Shown here one piece after another: positions 35,101 to 43,269 of a DNA stretch of 64,000 nt. Origin of the DNA: Bacteroidota bacterium (GTDB lineage Bacteria; Bacteroidota; Bacteroidia; B-17B0; Aurantibacillaceae); contig JAJNBG010000009.1 in the NCBI GenBank assembly GCA_021155905.1, positions 1 to 64,000 on the forward strand, read 5' to 3'. The translations under genes were made by a program, and so were the position numbers. The notes below the pieces were generated by a model. That model was not told where the DNA came from. It saw only the letters and a program-made list of their open reading frames with translations, and made no database searches. Every line of letters starts with the position of its first letter. The stretch's first letter is position 1.

Positions 35101-36672
35101 AAAAGGACCGGCACCGGTAGATGACAGAGCCTGACTTTGTCCGGTGCAAATTGTGGATAGGGATGGAGTAATACTAATAGACGGTGTTGTCGTAATTGAA
35201 ACAGTTGCAACAGCAGAACTTGTACAGGTTCCGGTACCGGATATAACCGTATAGGTCGTGGTTGATCCGGGAGTTACAGTCACATTAGCTGCGCTGGCAG
35301 GATTTGTTCCGGTACTTGCCGTCCATGTAAAAGGTCCTGCCCCGCTGGATGATAATGCCTGGCTTTCTCCCAAACAGATCGCTGATACAGACGGTGTAAT
35401 GGCAATCGTTGGTGAGGGTGCTACGGTTACGGTTATAACCGTATTGCTAACACATGCACCTACTGTTTTTGTTACAGTATAGGTAGTCGTAACAGATGGT
35501 GTGGCAACTGTCACTGAACCCGATAATATACTTAAGGAGCCTCCAGGCGTCCAGGAATAGTTTCCGGTTCCGCCAGCTGCAGTCAAAGTTGCGCTTTGGC
35601 CGGTACAAAGTGGTCCCGCGGGGCTTTGGCTGACAGGAAGAGCAGGAGGTGGGGTTATTGTAACAACAGTTGTTTTAGTAGTAGGAACACCCGGACAAGA
35701 ATTGGTATCGGAATAGGATAAGGTATAAGTAGTGGTTGACGTTGGGTTCGCTGTGACGACTGATCCTGTGGTACTGGTTAAGCCTCCGGAAGCCGGTGCC
35801 GACCATGTATAGGTTCCGGAGGCTAATCCTCCGGTTGCGGTAAGAGTAACAGTTTGTGACCCACATATTGTAGAGGGAGAAGGAGTTGCGGTAATTGTTG
35901 GCGAATTTAGACATGATAATCCATTAACATCTAAAAACACAGCTGAATCAAAAGTACCATCACCATCATCCCAAACACCAATCGTCATTGTATAGGTAGA
36001 GCATGGGACGACTGCTGTTGAGGCGGTTAATACTGTAGTTTTCCCGTCATATTCTAAACCGGGAGGAGCCGAAACGAAATATGTAGAGTTTGCACCTGCA
36101 TTTACATTATTAATGGTCACCGGTGTTGTTGTTCCCGGTATCAAAGCAATGTTTTTATTATTATAAACAGGACCAGAAGGATTTGGTCCGGTGATGATAA
36201 ACCCGAATACATCATTATATGTAGTTCCGACCCATTCAGGATATTCCTCAGAGGCAAAAACGTAGCTAACACTCAATGTGTTACAGCTTGGCGTAATTAA
36301 GAATTTAATATAACATCCGTCAAAAGTACTACCGCCCGCCAAGGAATTACCAAGTGTGGAACCAGGAGCTGATGCATCATAACTTAAATTATTAGAAGTC
36401 GTATTTGGATTTGGTCCTGTAACATTAGAAGCAGTCCCTGTCGTTAACAAAATACCTGAATTCAAATTAGCCCCACCTAAGGTTGCGGCTCCATTGGCAA
36501 ACATCGCATAAGCATCTGCCGGGCAGGTAATTGTCAAGCCAGTCACAACTACTCCGTTTCCCTGTAAAGCCGCCTGCATTTGAGCAATAGTTGGATTTAT
36601 AGAAGTTGTAATTTGTCCAAAAATATTTGTAAGTCCTAATGACAATGCAATAAAAAGAAATATTTTTCTCAT
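32134..36672 (-). CDS. Giant T9SS-exported adhesin-like protein with choice-of-anchor L, Ig-like repeats and CHU_C domain
   Basis: 1512 residues. Signal peptide 1-20; choice-of-anchor L domain 21-256 (VFASEEYPEWVGTTYNDVFG); about 13 Ig-like repeats of 72-86 residues (257 to about 1290) with consensus TICxGQSxxLSSTGxGPFTW ... TTTYTVLSGTGACTAQAVAT. A PKD-like module (NDTICTGGCVTFSS) and a last bundle follow, then the gliding-motility C-terminal domain CHU_C from about 1424 (FIPNVFSPNGDGLNDV, FNRWGEKVFET, GVFIYKADG), the type B T9SS sorting signal. It should be moved to the cell surface, probably as an adhesin. Repeats 3-9 are near-identical. Operon with the PorP/SprF gene. Confidence 0.9.
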   Translation of the reverse strand: MRKIFLFIALSLGLTNIFGQITTSINPTIAQMQAALQGNGVVVTGLTITCPADAYAMFANGAATLGGANLNSGILLTTGTASNVTGPNPNTTSNNLSYDASAPGSTLGNSLAGGSTFDGCYIKFLITPSCNTLSVSYVFASEEYPEWVGTTYNDVFGFIITGPNPSGPVYNNKNIALIPGTTTPVTINNVNAGANSTYFVSAPPGLEYDGKTTVLTASTAVVPCSTYTMTIGVWDDGDGTFDSAVFLDVNGLSCLNSPTITATPSPSTICGSQTVTLTATGGLASGTYTWSAPASGGLTSTTGSVVTANPTSTTTYTLSYSDTNSCPGVPTTKTTVVTITPPPALPVSQSPAGPLCTGQSATLTAAGGTGNYSWTPGGSLSILSGSVTVATPSVTTTYTVTKTVGACVSNTVITVTVAPSPTIAITPSVSAICLGESQALSSSGAGPFTWTASTGTNPASAANVTVTPGSTTTYTVISGTGTCTSSAVATVSITTTPSISITPSLSTICTGQSQALSSTGAGPFVWTASTGTNPASAANVTVTPASTTTYTVLSGTGSCTATAVATVSVGTPPTIAITPSMSTICAGQSVALSSSGPGPFTWTASTGTNPASAANVTVTPGSTTTYTVISGTGTCTSSAVATVSISPSLSITITPSNTTICLGQSVSLSSTGSGPFTWTASAGANPASTATVTVTPSTTTTYTVLSGTGACTAQAVATISIAPASSITITPSNTTICLGASATLSSTGSGPFTWTASTGANPASAGTVTVSPNTATSYTVLSGTGACTAQAVATVSIAPTLSINITPSNTTICLGESVTLTSTGAGPFAWTASTGTTPASAATVTVTPGSMTTYTVLSGTGACTAQAVATVSITPSLSVNITPSGTIICNGQTAGLSVSGSTGPFAWTASTGASPSPSGTVTVTPTTTTTYTVLAGTGACTAQAVATVSVSPTLTVTITPSNTNVCLGSGTTLTAGGATSYTWAPGFSTGSTLSVTPTSNSTYTVVGFDGICVNSATATVAVTTLTTTISSNSSFYCFGVAPVSFTASGATTYSWSPPTGLSSTTVAVVTATPATTTIYTVTGTTSGCVSTATISLTVPPVSTITASMSHSVICIGGTGSTLTATGADTYTWSAGPVTTPTVFVNPTTTTSYTVVGKTVQGCYEVPAVVTVSVLPTINPALTSSSPTVCLTKSVSISAPSASGLTYSWQPVGAISGANNTSSIVAVPPTTATVIYTVIISNGVCEGKDTIQLAVRVPPNGNFTTLNNDTICTGGCVTFSSTTSGSSPITYKWYYQVGVGTSSVGVAPEACYPSAGSFSVTMIATNACGIDTTVKNNFINVYDYPVLVVGNDTTINIGEHAEIFASGGTNYSWSPNINGSIVCTNCSNTIVQPTVTTQYIVVSSNSIYCKVQDTVTVTVDVNCGDFFIPNVFSPNGDGLNDVINVRGRCISTFNLQIFNRWGEKVFETSTQSDSWDGSFRGQRMDTGVFIYKADGISIDGQSFNMKGNITLIR
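33817..35415 (-). repeat. Homogenised coding repeats of about 228 bp
   Basis: Seven successive Ig-like units (protein repeats 3-9, residues about 420-952) are far more alike than the outer units. Units with SGTGTCTSSAVAT and units with SGTGACTAQAVAT form two sub-types. Such arrays arise by unequal exchange and can collapse in assembly. Confidence 0.75.
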
Positions 36673-36702
36673 AAACGTTTTTTAAAAACTGTTAACATTT
36701 CA

Positions 36703-36734
36703 TAAATATAAAAAAAGCAGACAGTTAATGCAAA
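36703..36734 (-). promoter_or_regulatory. Promoter of the CHU_C/porP operon
   Basis: On the minus strand TTTG (36731-36734), 20-nt spacer, TATATTTA (36703-36710); one mismatch to TAnnTTTG. Predicted leader about 27 nt. Confidence 0.65.
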
Positions 36735-36844
36735 TTTTAATAAGCTAAAACTAGTAAAGCTAGCATATTAGTTAGTAGACAAACTGTAAGTGAGAATTGA
36801 AGAATATTCAGGCTTAAAATAGTATCTTCGTTGAAATTTACAAA

Positions 36845-37708
36845 ATGATACGCATAGGAAAAACAAACACATTAACTATTTTAAGACAAACACCTCCGGG
36901 CATGTTTTTGGGAGACGATGAAAACGAAGTAGTATTGCTGCCTAATAAATATATTGAGCCCGAATTCCAGGTAGGAAACCAAATTGATGTTTTTATTTAC
37001 AGAGATTCTGAGGATCGTTTAATTGCTACCAGGCTCAAACCTTACGCTGAAGTAAACCAGTTTGCCTATCTCAATGTCTCCGAAGTATCCAAAGTGGGTG
37101 CATTTTTGGATTGGGGACTGGAAAAAGATCTGTTTGTTCCTTTTAAAGAACAAAAACAAAAGATGATTGAAGGCCATAGCTATGTGGTTTATATTTATAT
37201 TGATGAGTTAACAGAAAGAATTGTCGCGTCCAGCAAGATCAATAAATTTATCAGCAATGAAGTTTTAAAGGTGGAGCAGGGGGAGGAAGTTGATTTGCTT
37301 GTATACAATGAAACCGATCTTGGTTTTACGTGTGTGATTAACGGAATGCATAAGGGCCTCATTTATCATAACGATGTTTTTACGGATCTGGCAGTGGGTG
37401 ATGAAACCAAGGGATATGTTAAACTAATCAGAGAAGGGAATCTCATTGATTTGAGCCTTCAGAATTTAGGATTCAAACATGTGCTTTCTTCCACTGAAAA
37501 AATATTGGAATACCTGAATTCCCATGATGGTTATCTTGAGTTGACCGATAAGAGTTCACCTGATTTAATTGAACGCAGATTTGACATGAGCAAGTCAACA
37601 TTTAAAAAATCAATAGGCGTTTTGTATCGCCAGCGAAAAGTCACTTTGCATGAGGACGGTGTGAGATTAAATAAGCAAATTGAGGGAGAAGAAATAAAGG
37701 GGGTGTAA
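36845..37708 (+). CDS. CvfB/YitL-family S1-like RNA-binding protein
   Basis: 287 residues with the typical CvfB layout: N-terminal S1-like segment (GMFLGDDENEVVLLPNKYI), a second S1 (NQFAYLNVSEVSKVGAFLDWG, EKDLFVPFKEQ), a third S1-like region (NGMHKGLIYHNDVF) and a C-terminal winged helix (DGYLELTDKSSPDLIERRF, MSKSTFKKSIGVLYRQRKV). In Staphylococcus, CvfB affects virulence gene expression through RNA binding; the role in Bacteroidota is not known. It is cytoplasmic and transcribed alone, with a weak -7 box TATCTTCG (36823-36830). Confidence 0.9.
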   Translation: MIRIGKTNTLTILRQTPPGMFLGDDENEVVLLPNKYIEPEFQVGNQIDVFIYRDSEDRLIATRLKPYAEVNQFAYLNVSEVSKVGAFLDWGLEKDLFVPFKEQKQKMIEGHSYVVYIYIDELTERIVASSKINKFISNEVLKVEQGEEVDLLVYNETDLGFTCVINGMHKGLIYHNDVFTDLAVGDETKGYVKLIREGNLIDLSLQNLGFKHVLSSTEKILEYLNSHDGYLELTDKSSPDLIERRFDMSKSTFKKSIGVLYRQRKVTLHEDGVRLNKQIEGEEIKGV

Positions 37709-37804
37709 TTCTTTGAGCCGACTTTTTGCGTCGGTAATTTGTTAAAATTGCTGTCCCATTGCCGGCTTTTCGCTAAAAATGTTCACAGAACATTATATTA
37801 ACAC

Positions 37805-39031
37805 TCAGCCCTCATTTAAATGAACCAGGTCATTTTTTGTAAAAATCCTTACAGGGTAAACAGCGGCTAAAAATCCTATTCCCATTACAACACCCAGGAT
37901 CCAGATAAAATCTTTGACCTGCATTTTTATTGGATAATAGGGAATTACTGACATGTCGTCAAATGTTACCAGATGAAACTGCTGCTGCAGGACACACACG
38001 ATGAGTCCAATGACCAGGCCAAATAAGGCGCCTACAGAAGTGATTAAAAAACCTTCTTTCATAAAAATAGTACGAATGAGTTGCTGATCAGCTCCTAAAT
38101 TGTAGAGCGTTTTGATATCCTTTTTCTTTTCGATAATGAGCATCGTCAGAGCTCCGATGATATTAAATGTGGCGATCACCAATATAAATGCTAAAATTAA
38201 AAATGTCCATAATTTTTCTGTTTCCAGGGTTTTAAATAAAACGTCGTTAAGCTGATACCTGTTTTTTATCTGATAATCAGGGCCCAGTTTATTTTGCAAT
38301 TGTTGCTGGATTGATTTTAACTCATCCTTATCATTCACACTCAATTCAATGATAGAAAATGAATTCGGACAATCAAATAATTCCTGTGCGGCCCCGAGGT
38401 CGATCAATACATATTTGTAATCGAAATCATCGTTCAGTGAAAAAATCCCGGAAGGGACAATGGATACTTTGTTGAAAGCGTCTTCCGGGTTAATGCTTTC
38501 GACTTTGCCCCGAACCGGTGCATAGATAGAAATGGGAGAAATAAAATCATTGACGTTAACATCCAGTTTATTGGCAATGCCTCTCCCAAACACACCATAG
38601 TACTGGTTATCAAACCTGAATCTATAGGTTCCTTCCATTACAACCGTATCAAAATGAGTCAGATTTTTAAACTCGTCATCCACCCCTTTGATAGTGACAA
38701 TCGCTTGTTTATCATCCAGCTTTATCAGAGCATTTTCTTCTATTGAGAAGGACATACCATTGATACCCTGGACCGATTTAATCTTATCAACCAACTCTTT
38801 ATTTCGGGAGATATATTTTGAATTGACGGATGTAATTTTCAAATCCGGTTCGATGGCGTGGTAAAGATCCGCTACCACTGAAGTTAAGCCATTCATCGCT
38901 GACAATACAATAACCAAAGCAGCTGTTGTAACTGCAATCGCAATAATGCTGATCCAGGAAATAACATTAATAGCGTTATTTGATTTTTTAGAAATTAAAT
39001 AACGTTTTGCTATGAAAAATGAAAGGTTCAA
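37805..39031 (-). CDS. FtsX-like ABC transporter permease (LolC/LolE type)
   Basis: 408 residues: an N-terminal transmembrane helix (AIAVTTAALVIVLSAMNG), a large periplasmic MacB-like domain (about 45-270) and three C-terminal helices (LWTFLILAFILVIATFNII, GFLITSVGALFGLVIGLIV, FIWILGVVMGIGFLAAVYP). The opening LSFFIAKRYLISKKSNNAIN is typical of the LolC/E family that extracts lipoproteins from the inner membrane. The frame begins at TTG 39031, exactly where relatives have their initiator Met; no in-frame ATG lies nearby. The ATPase partner is not in the window. In many Bacteroidota this gene directly follows rbfA; here two unrelated genes lie between. Confidence 0.88.
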   Translation of the reverse strand: MNLSFFIAKRYLISKKSNNAINVISWISIIAIAVTTAALVIVLSAMNGLTSVVADLYHAIEPDLKITSVNSKYISRNKELVDKIKSVQGINGMSFSIEENALIKLDDKQAIVTIKGVDDEFKNLTHFDTVVMEGTYRFRFDNQYYGVFGRGIANKLDVNVNDFISPISIYAPVRGKVESINPEDAFNKVSIVPSGIFSLNDDFDYKYVLIDLGAAQELFDCPNSFSIIELSVNDKDELKSIQQQLQNKLGPDYQIKNRYQLNDVLFKTLETEKLWTFLILAFILVIATFNIIGALTMLIIEKKKDIKTLYNLGADQQLIRTIFMKEGFLITSVGALFGLVIGLIVCVLQQQFHLVTFDDMSVIPYYPIKMQVKDFIWILGVVMGIGFLAAVYPVRIFTKNDLVHLNEG

Positions 39032-39184
39032 AATTTAGTTTTATGCGACATGGTAAAAATAGAAACTTTTGGCCTGTAATGAAATTTATACCCTATGTAT
39101 TGCAAATATCACATGCTGGTTTGGATCAATATACACTTTATTGATTTTTTTTCTTTAATTTCGATAAACTTTAAAAATTAACAT

Positions 39185-39886
39185 ATGAAAAAAACTTTAC
39201 TTTTTACCGCGTTATTAATTGGCGGATTATCTCAATTGAATGCGCAATGTACAATCATGCCATCTTGTTCTACCGGAACCGTGGGTTACTGTACGACACC
39301 GGCTACGGCAACTCCATTGCCAAATGCTTCAGAATTAACTCCCTATAACACGACAATACAAGTAACAATAGGAACGAGCGCATTCGGTGGAGCAGCAACG
39401 ATTTCTAATGCTACAGTGACTGCTGTTACTGGTTTACCTGCTGGCTTAAGTTATTCTTTAAATCCTTCTAATGGAATAATTAACGGAGGGGCAAGCGGCT
39501 GCCTGTTAATTACCGGCACGCCATCAGCAGGATCTGCTGGAAGTTATACGGTTACAGCCAACATAACAGCCAGTACTAATTTTGGTCCGGTTCCTGTTTC
39601 CGGAACATGGCCTTTAACAGTAACCGGGTCGGCCGGCATCAAATCTTATTCAAACGCTAATATGGTGATAGCGCCAAATCCAGCTACTTCGGAATTAACG
39701 ATTTCTGCAGATTTTCATTTCGGGAAAATTCAGATCATAGATGCGTTAGGCAAGATTGTTATTTCTCACGACGCTAATTATGCTTCTCAAACAATTATTG
39801 ATGTTCATAATCTGAGTAAGGGTGTTTACTTTTTACAGGCGAATGATGGAAAATCAGTAGTGACCCGTAAATTCATTAAAGATTAA
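39185..39886 (+). CDS. Secreted protein with Ig-like domain and T9SS sorting signal
   Basis: 233 residues. Signal peptide 1-20 (LFTALLIGGLSQLNAQ). Residues 22-150 are Thr/Ser/Ala-rich and contain a putative Ig-like fold (ATVTAVTGLPAGLSYSLN, then GASGCLLITGTPSAGSAGSY), with four cysteines near the N terminus. Residues about 158-233 (MVIAPNPATSELTIS, IQIIDALGKIVISH, LSKGVYFLQANDG, KFIKD) are a type A T9SS signal. It should be a small surface or secreted protein. It is placed between rbfA and the LolC/E-like gene but on the opposite strand. Confidence 0.82.
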   Translation: MKKTLLFTALLIGGLSQLNAQCTIMPSCSTGTVGYCTTPATATPLPNASELTPYNTTIQVTIGTSAFGGAATISNATVTAVTGLPAGLSYSLNPSNGIINGGASGCLLITGTPSAGSAGSYTVTANITASTNFGPVPVSGTWPLTVTGSAGIKSYSNANMVIAPNPATSELTISADFHFGKIQIIDALGKIVISHDANYASQTIIDVHNLSKGVYFLQANDGKSVVTRKFIKD

Positions 39887-39901
39887 TTTTTATAACTTAT
39901 A

Positions 39902-39937
39902 AAAAAGCCCCTGTATGATTATATACAGGGGCTTTTT
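39902..39937. terminator. Bidirectional intrinsic terminator
   Basis: AAAAAGCCCCTGTAT (39902-39916) and ATACAGGGGCTTTTT (39923-39937) are perfect 15-nt inverted arms with A/T runs, between the T9SS gene and the convergent small lipoprotein gene. Confidence 0.9.
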
Positions 39938-39951
39938 GTTTTGATCATTTC

Positions 39952-40266
39952 TTAATCATTGTATTTAAGAATGTTTTTCACCTTATAGGTGTGATAATTA
40001 TAGCGGTAAGAATAGCTATAGACGAATACGCTATCTTTACTATAAAATTTCTTCGGAAGAAAATCAATTTTTTTAATACTGTCATTAAGTATAATAATAG
40101 TATCAGTATAAAGAGATATCCTTTGGGAATCGTGCGAATAAAAGTCGTGTCTGATTCCTTTTAAAATTTCGATTTCCGATAGAAATTTAGTTTTGAGAAG
40201 GGGATCTTTTGTTGCACACGAAACAAGAACAATGAATAGTATGAACTTTATTTTACCTGGTATCAT
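39952..40266 (-). CDS. Small lipoprotein of unknown function
   Basis: 104 residues. The N terminus MIPGKIKFILFIVLVSCATK is a lipoprotein signal with lipobox LVSC. The mature part is polar and rich in Tyr and Ser near the end (SKDSVFVYSYSYRYNYHTY) and has DSIKKIDFLPKKFY in the middle. I recognise no family. It is on the same strand as rbfA, 58 nt downstream, and converges with the T9SS gene; a strong terminator follows. Confidence 0.65.
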   Translation of the reverse strand: MIPGKIKFILFIVLVSCATKDPLLKTKFLSEIEILKGIRHDFYSHDSQRISLYTDTIIILNDSIKKIDFLPKKFYSKDSVFVYSYSYRYNYHTYKVKNILKYND

Positions 40267-40324
40267 AATAATCGAGCGGATATTTCACCAGGTTACTCTT
40301 CTATATTCCGGGATGATTAATTCT

Positions 40325-40669
40325 TTAAATTGGCTTATTAAAAAGCGCATTGATCTTTTCAGCATAGTCATAAGAGTCATCAAGGAAAAAGTGTAATTCG
40401 GGAACAACCCTTACCTGTTTTCCTATATTGAAACCTAATAATTTGCGGATATGTTGTTTCTGATCGTTAATGGATTTGAATAAAGCGTTTACATCCTGAG
40501 TAGCCATTATGCTCAAATATATTTTAGCTGAACTCAGATCAGAACTGATTCTAACAATAGTCACTGTAATAAACCCATTGTTAAACATAGTTTTGGAATT
40601 TGCGCGAAAAATCTCGGCTAATTCTTTCTGTAATAATTTGGCGACTTTATTTTGTCTGACACTTTCCAT
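40325..40669 (-). CDS. rbfA: 30S ribosome-binding factor
   Basis: 114 residues, a KH-like protein needed for maturation of the 16S rRNA 5' end and cold growth. Motifs: VRQNKVAKLLQKELAEIFR, VTIVRISSDLSSAKIYLS and GKQVRVVPELHFFLDDSYDY followed by AEKINALF, all standard for RbfA. The ATG at 40669 lies only 4 nt after a perfect -7 box. Confidence 0.95.
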   Translation of the reverse strand: MESVRQNKVAKLLQKELAEIFRANSKTMFNNGFITVTIVRISSDLSSAKIYLSIMATQDVNALFKSINDQKQHIRKLLGFNIGKQVRVVPELHFFLDDSYDYAEKINALFNKPI

Positions 40670-40673
40670 AGCA

Positions 40674-40681
40674 CAAAGGTA
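40674..40681 (-). promoter_or_regulatory. -7 box TACCTTTG before rbfA
   Basis: A perfect TAnnTTTG on the minus strand lies 4 nt upstream of the rbfA ATG; no clear -33 element. This is the same close spacing seen at gldD and the helicase gene. Confidence 0.5.
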
Positions 40682-40860
40682 ATGATTTTTAGATTGTTTT
40701 CTTTTATATATTTTACCGCATAGTGTCGTAGGATAAATTAAGATGAAGAACTTTTAAGGTCAGATAGTGAAGCGACGCTTCCATCTATGTTTTCTGAATA
40801 GTTGCAACGAGTGTTCTCTTTTTCAAAAAAACTATGTGTCTATGTGGTTAAGAGAAATTC

Positions 40861-43254
40861 TTAAACCCTGATTCCGATAATTGTGACATCATCTACCTGT
40901 TCCAGCTGTCCTTTCCAGTTCGTGAAACGCTGTTTGATTATTTCTTCCTGATCCGTTAAATTGTGATCCTGAATGGACAATAACATTTCTTTTAATTGTT
41001 TGTATTTAAACTTTTTACCTTTTGGCCCTCCGAATTGATCAGCATAGCCATCGGTCATGGTATAAACAACGTCGTCTTTTTTGAGTTCTACCTTATATTG
41101 TTTAAAGGGTTTTAAATCGCTGCCAAAGATACCAACTGGTTGTTTATCACCTTTGTATTCTTCCATTAGATAACCCGATTCATTTTTTCGGATCAGGTAA
41201 AAACTATGATTGGCAGCGGCGTACTGAAGTGTTAAGTTTGTTTTATCAATGACACAAATCGTCATGTCCATACCATCCTGTTGTTCACCCGACAGTCCTT
41301 TTTGCCTGAGGGCGGTAATTACTTTTTTTCTTAAACGACTTAAAATTAACGCAGGCTCTGTCAGATCATGTTCATTAATGATCTCATTTAACAGAGAAAC
41401 GCCCAGCATACTCATGAAGCCCCCGGGAACTCCATGTCCTGTGCAATCGCCTGTAGCGAAAATAATTTTGTCATTCTTTTCGGTGATCCAGAAAAAGTCA
41501 CCACTGATAATATCCTTTGGTTCAAATAACACGAAAGAATCTTTAAAATAAGATGCAAACTCATGTTTCAAAGGCATCATGGCGGTTTGTATTTTCTGAG
41601 CATAACGAATGCTGTCGGTAATTTCTTTATTTTTTTGATGAATAGTACTGTGTTGTAATTCAATGATATCTGATTTTTCGAGCAATTGGTAATTTTTTAA
41701 ATTCAGATCAGAATTCAGGTATTGTAATTTTTTTTCTGAGCTTAATTTCAATCGGTATTGATAAATGCCAAATATCAGAAGAGCAGTAAGAATGAGTATT
41801 CCGAAAACAGTAAAAAGTATGATCATCTTTTGTTTACGGCTTTCTGCGTCTGTTTCTGCCAGTTTTTTCGCCACTTCTAATTTTTGGAGTTCCTCTTTTT
41901 TATTGAAGTTAAATTCCAGTTCTTTTCTCACAATCTCTTTGGTTTTATCAATGTTATATAAACTGTCCCTTAAAACAATGTATTGCTTGTAGTGGTATAA
42001 TGCTTTGTCAGTATTGTTCAGCTTATCATACGAATTACTCAGTAGCTGATGAGCATCTTTGATGAGGTAGGGTAGGTTTAGCATCAAGCCGGCATTCAGG
42101 GCCCGGGTTCCGTTTTCTATGGCATCTTTCAATTGTTGTTGGTTATAATTTATTTGGGAAAGTACCAGCCTGGCCGATACCTGACCTTCTTCATCACCAA
42201 TCAGTTTTCTGATCTGCAGGCAACTATCCAGATGTTTTATAGCGTCTGCGTATCGTTTGGTATAATTGTAATTCTTTGCAATATTCTCATGCACTTCGGC
42301 GATTCTGTTTTTGATGTTTACCTGTTTGCTGATGGCTAAAGCTAAAAAGTGGTAGGTCAGAGCTTTTTGGTAATCGCCTTTGTCCTGATATATTTCTCCG
42401 AGATTGGTGAGACGACCGGATACACACTGCAAATCATTAATTTCTCTGCAAATGTCCAGACTTTTTAATTCGGATTCCAGTGCCTTATCTGATTCTCCGA
42501 TATCTATATAGATCTTATATAAGCTCAGATAGGAGTTTGCCAGTCCGCGTTTATCGTTATTCTTTTCACGAAGCGTGATGCTTTTTTGAATGTACTCAAT
42601 GCCCTGCATGTAATCGCCCAAATACGCATAAGTAGATCCTAAAAAAGAATAGCCGGCTCCCAATCCTAATTCATCGCCAATTTCACTGCGGATGATGATA
42701 CTTTTTAATAGCAGTTCTTTGCTTTTCAGGTAAAGGCCTTTATCACTGTAGATAGAACCTAACAGGTAAAAGCATCCTGCTAATCCATTCTGATCATGAA
42801 TCGCAGTTGCCCTGATTTTATTTTCATCCAGAATTTTTTCTGCTTTATCAAATTCATTCAAAGCGCTGAATGACTTTGCTTTGATGTTATATGCTTTCAC
42901 GATATAGCGATTGTCCTTATCCTTAGCGGACAGAATAGAAATGATTGAATCTGCTAAAAAAATGGAAGCATTGTATTTGCTTTCATTATAATAAATAGTC
43001 GCTTCATAAGATAATAACGCAGAGTAGGCAAGACTTGATTTTTCGGTGCCGGATTTTAAACGGTAGATTTCTGTTTTGGCATCTGTGTAGTTGCCTGCAG
43101 TGGTCAGCTCAAAGACTGTTGATAAGCCGTTATTAAAACCCTTATTCTCTTTAAAATAAAAATCAATCAGCCATTTTTTTTCACTATTAATGGCTTTTGT
43201 TTGTGAAAAACAATAGCCACTTAATAAAAACCATATGACAACTATTTTTTTCAG
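40861..43254 (-). CDS. TPR-containing SpoIIE-type protein phosphatase with signal peptide (probable CTG start)
   Basis: About 797 residues. The conventional-start frame begins only at GTG 42900, but the same frame runs open 118 codons further up. There it encodes a signal peptide, KKIVVIWFLLSGYCFSQ, preceded by CTG at 43252-43254 exactly where Met is expected; no ATG, GTG or TTG exists there in that frame. Then come TPR helices (about 40-440), a coiled stretch, one membrane helix (about 474-496) and a cytoplasmic PP2C-like SpoIIE domain (about 560-797: GDFFWITE, ATGDCTGHGVPGGFMSML, YTMTDGYADQFGG). It should sense something through periplasmic TPRs and dephosphorylate a partner protein. Confidence 0.85.
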   Translation of the reverse strand: MKKIVVIWFLLSGYCFSQTKAINSEKKWLIDFYFKENKGFNNGLSTVFELTTAGNYTDAKTEIYRLKSGTEKSSLAYSALLSYEATIYYNESKYNASIFLADSIISILSAKDKDNRYIVKAYNIKAKSFSALNEFDKAEKILDENKIRATAIHDQNGLAGCFYLLGSIYSDKGLYLKSKELLLKSIIIRSEIGDELGLGAGYSFLGSTYAYLGDYMQGIEYIQKSITLREKNNDKRGLANSYLSLYKIYIDIGESDKALESELKSLDICREINDLQCVSGRLTNLGEIYQDKGDYQKALTYHFLALAISKQVNIKNRIAEVHENIAKNYNYTKRYADAIKHLDSCLQIRKLIGDEEGQVSARLVLSQINYNQQQLKDAIENGTRALNAGLMLNLPYLIKDAHQLLSNSYDKLNNTDKALYHYKQYIVLRDSLYNIDKTKEIVRKELEFNFNKKEELQKLEVAKKLAETDAESRKQKMIILFTVFGILILTALLIFGIYQYRLKLSSEKKLQYLNSDLNLKNYQLLEKSDIIELQHSTIHQKNKEITDSIRYAQKIQTAMMPLKHEFASYFKDSFVLFEPKDIISGDFFWITEKNDKIIFATGDCTGHGVPGGFMSMLGVSLLNEIINEHDLTEPALILSRLRKKVITALRQKGLSGEQQDGMDMTICVIDKTNLTLQYAAANHSFYLIRKNESGYLMEEYKGDKQPVGIFGSDLKPFKQYKVELKKDDVVYTMTDGYADQFGGPKGKKFKYKQLKEMLLSIQDHNLTDQEEIIKQRFTNWKGQLEQVDDVTIIGIRV

Positions 43255-43269
43255 TTTTAATAAAATGTT

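Noticed and set aside
34818..35210. A 130-residue minus-strand frame (and several others of 60-106 residues) inside the CHU_C gene
   Set aside because: They are shifted frames of the repetitive Ig-like region, with Leu/Pro/Gln-rich repeats that simply mirror the 228-bp coding repeat; the main frame has full domain structure.
37709..37804. CCGAC-N7-GTCGG stem after the CvfB gene as a terminator
   Set aside because: Only five base pairs and no following T run; too weak to call.
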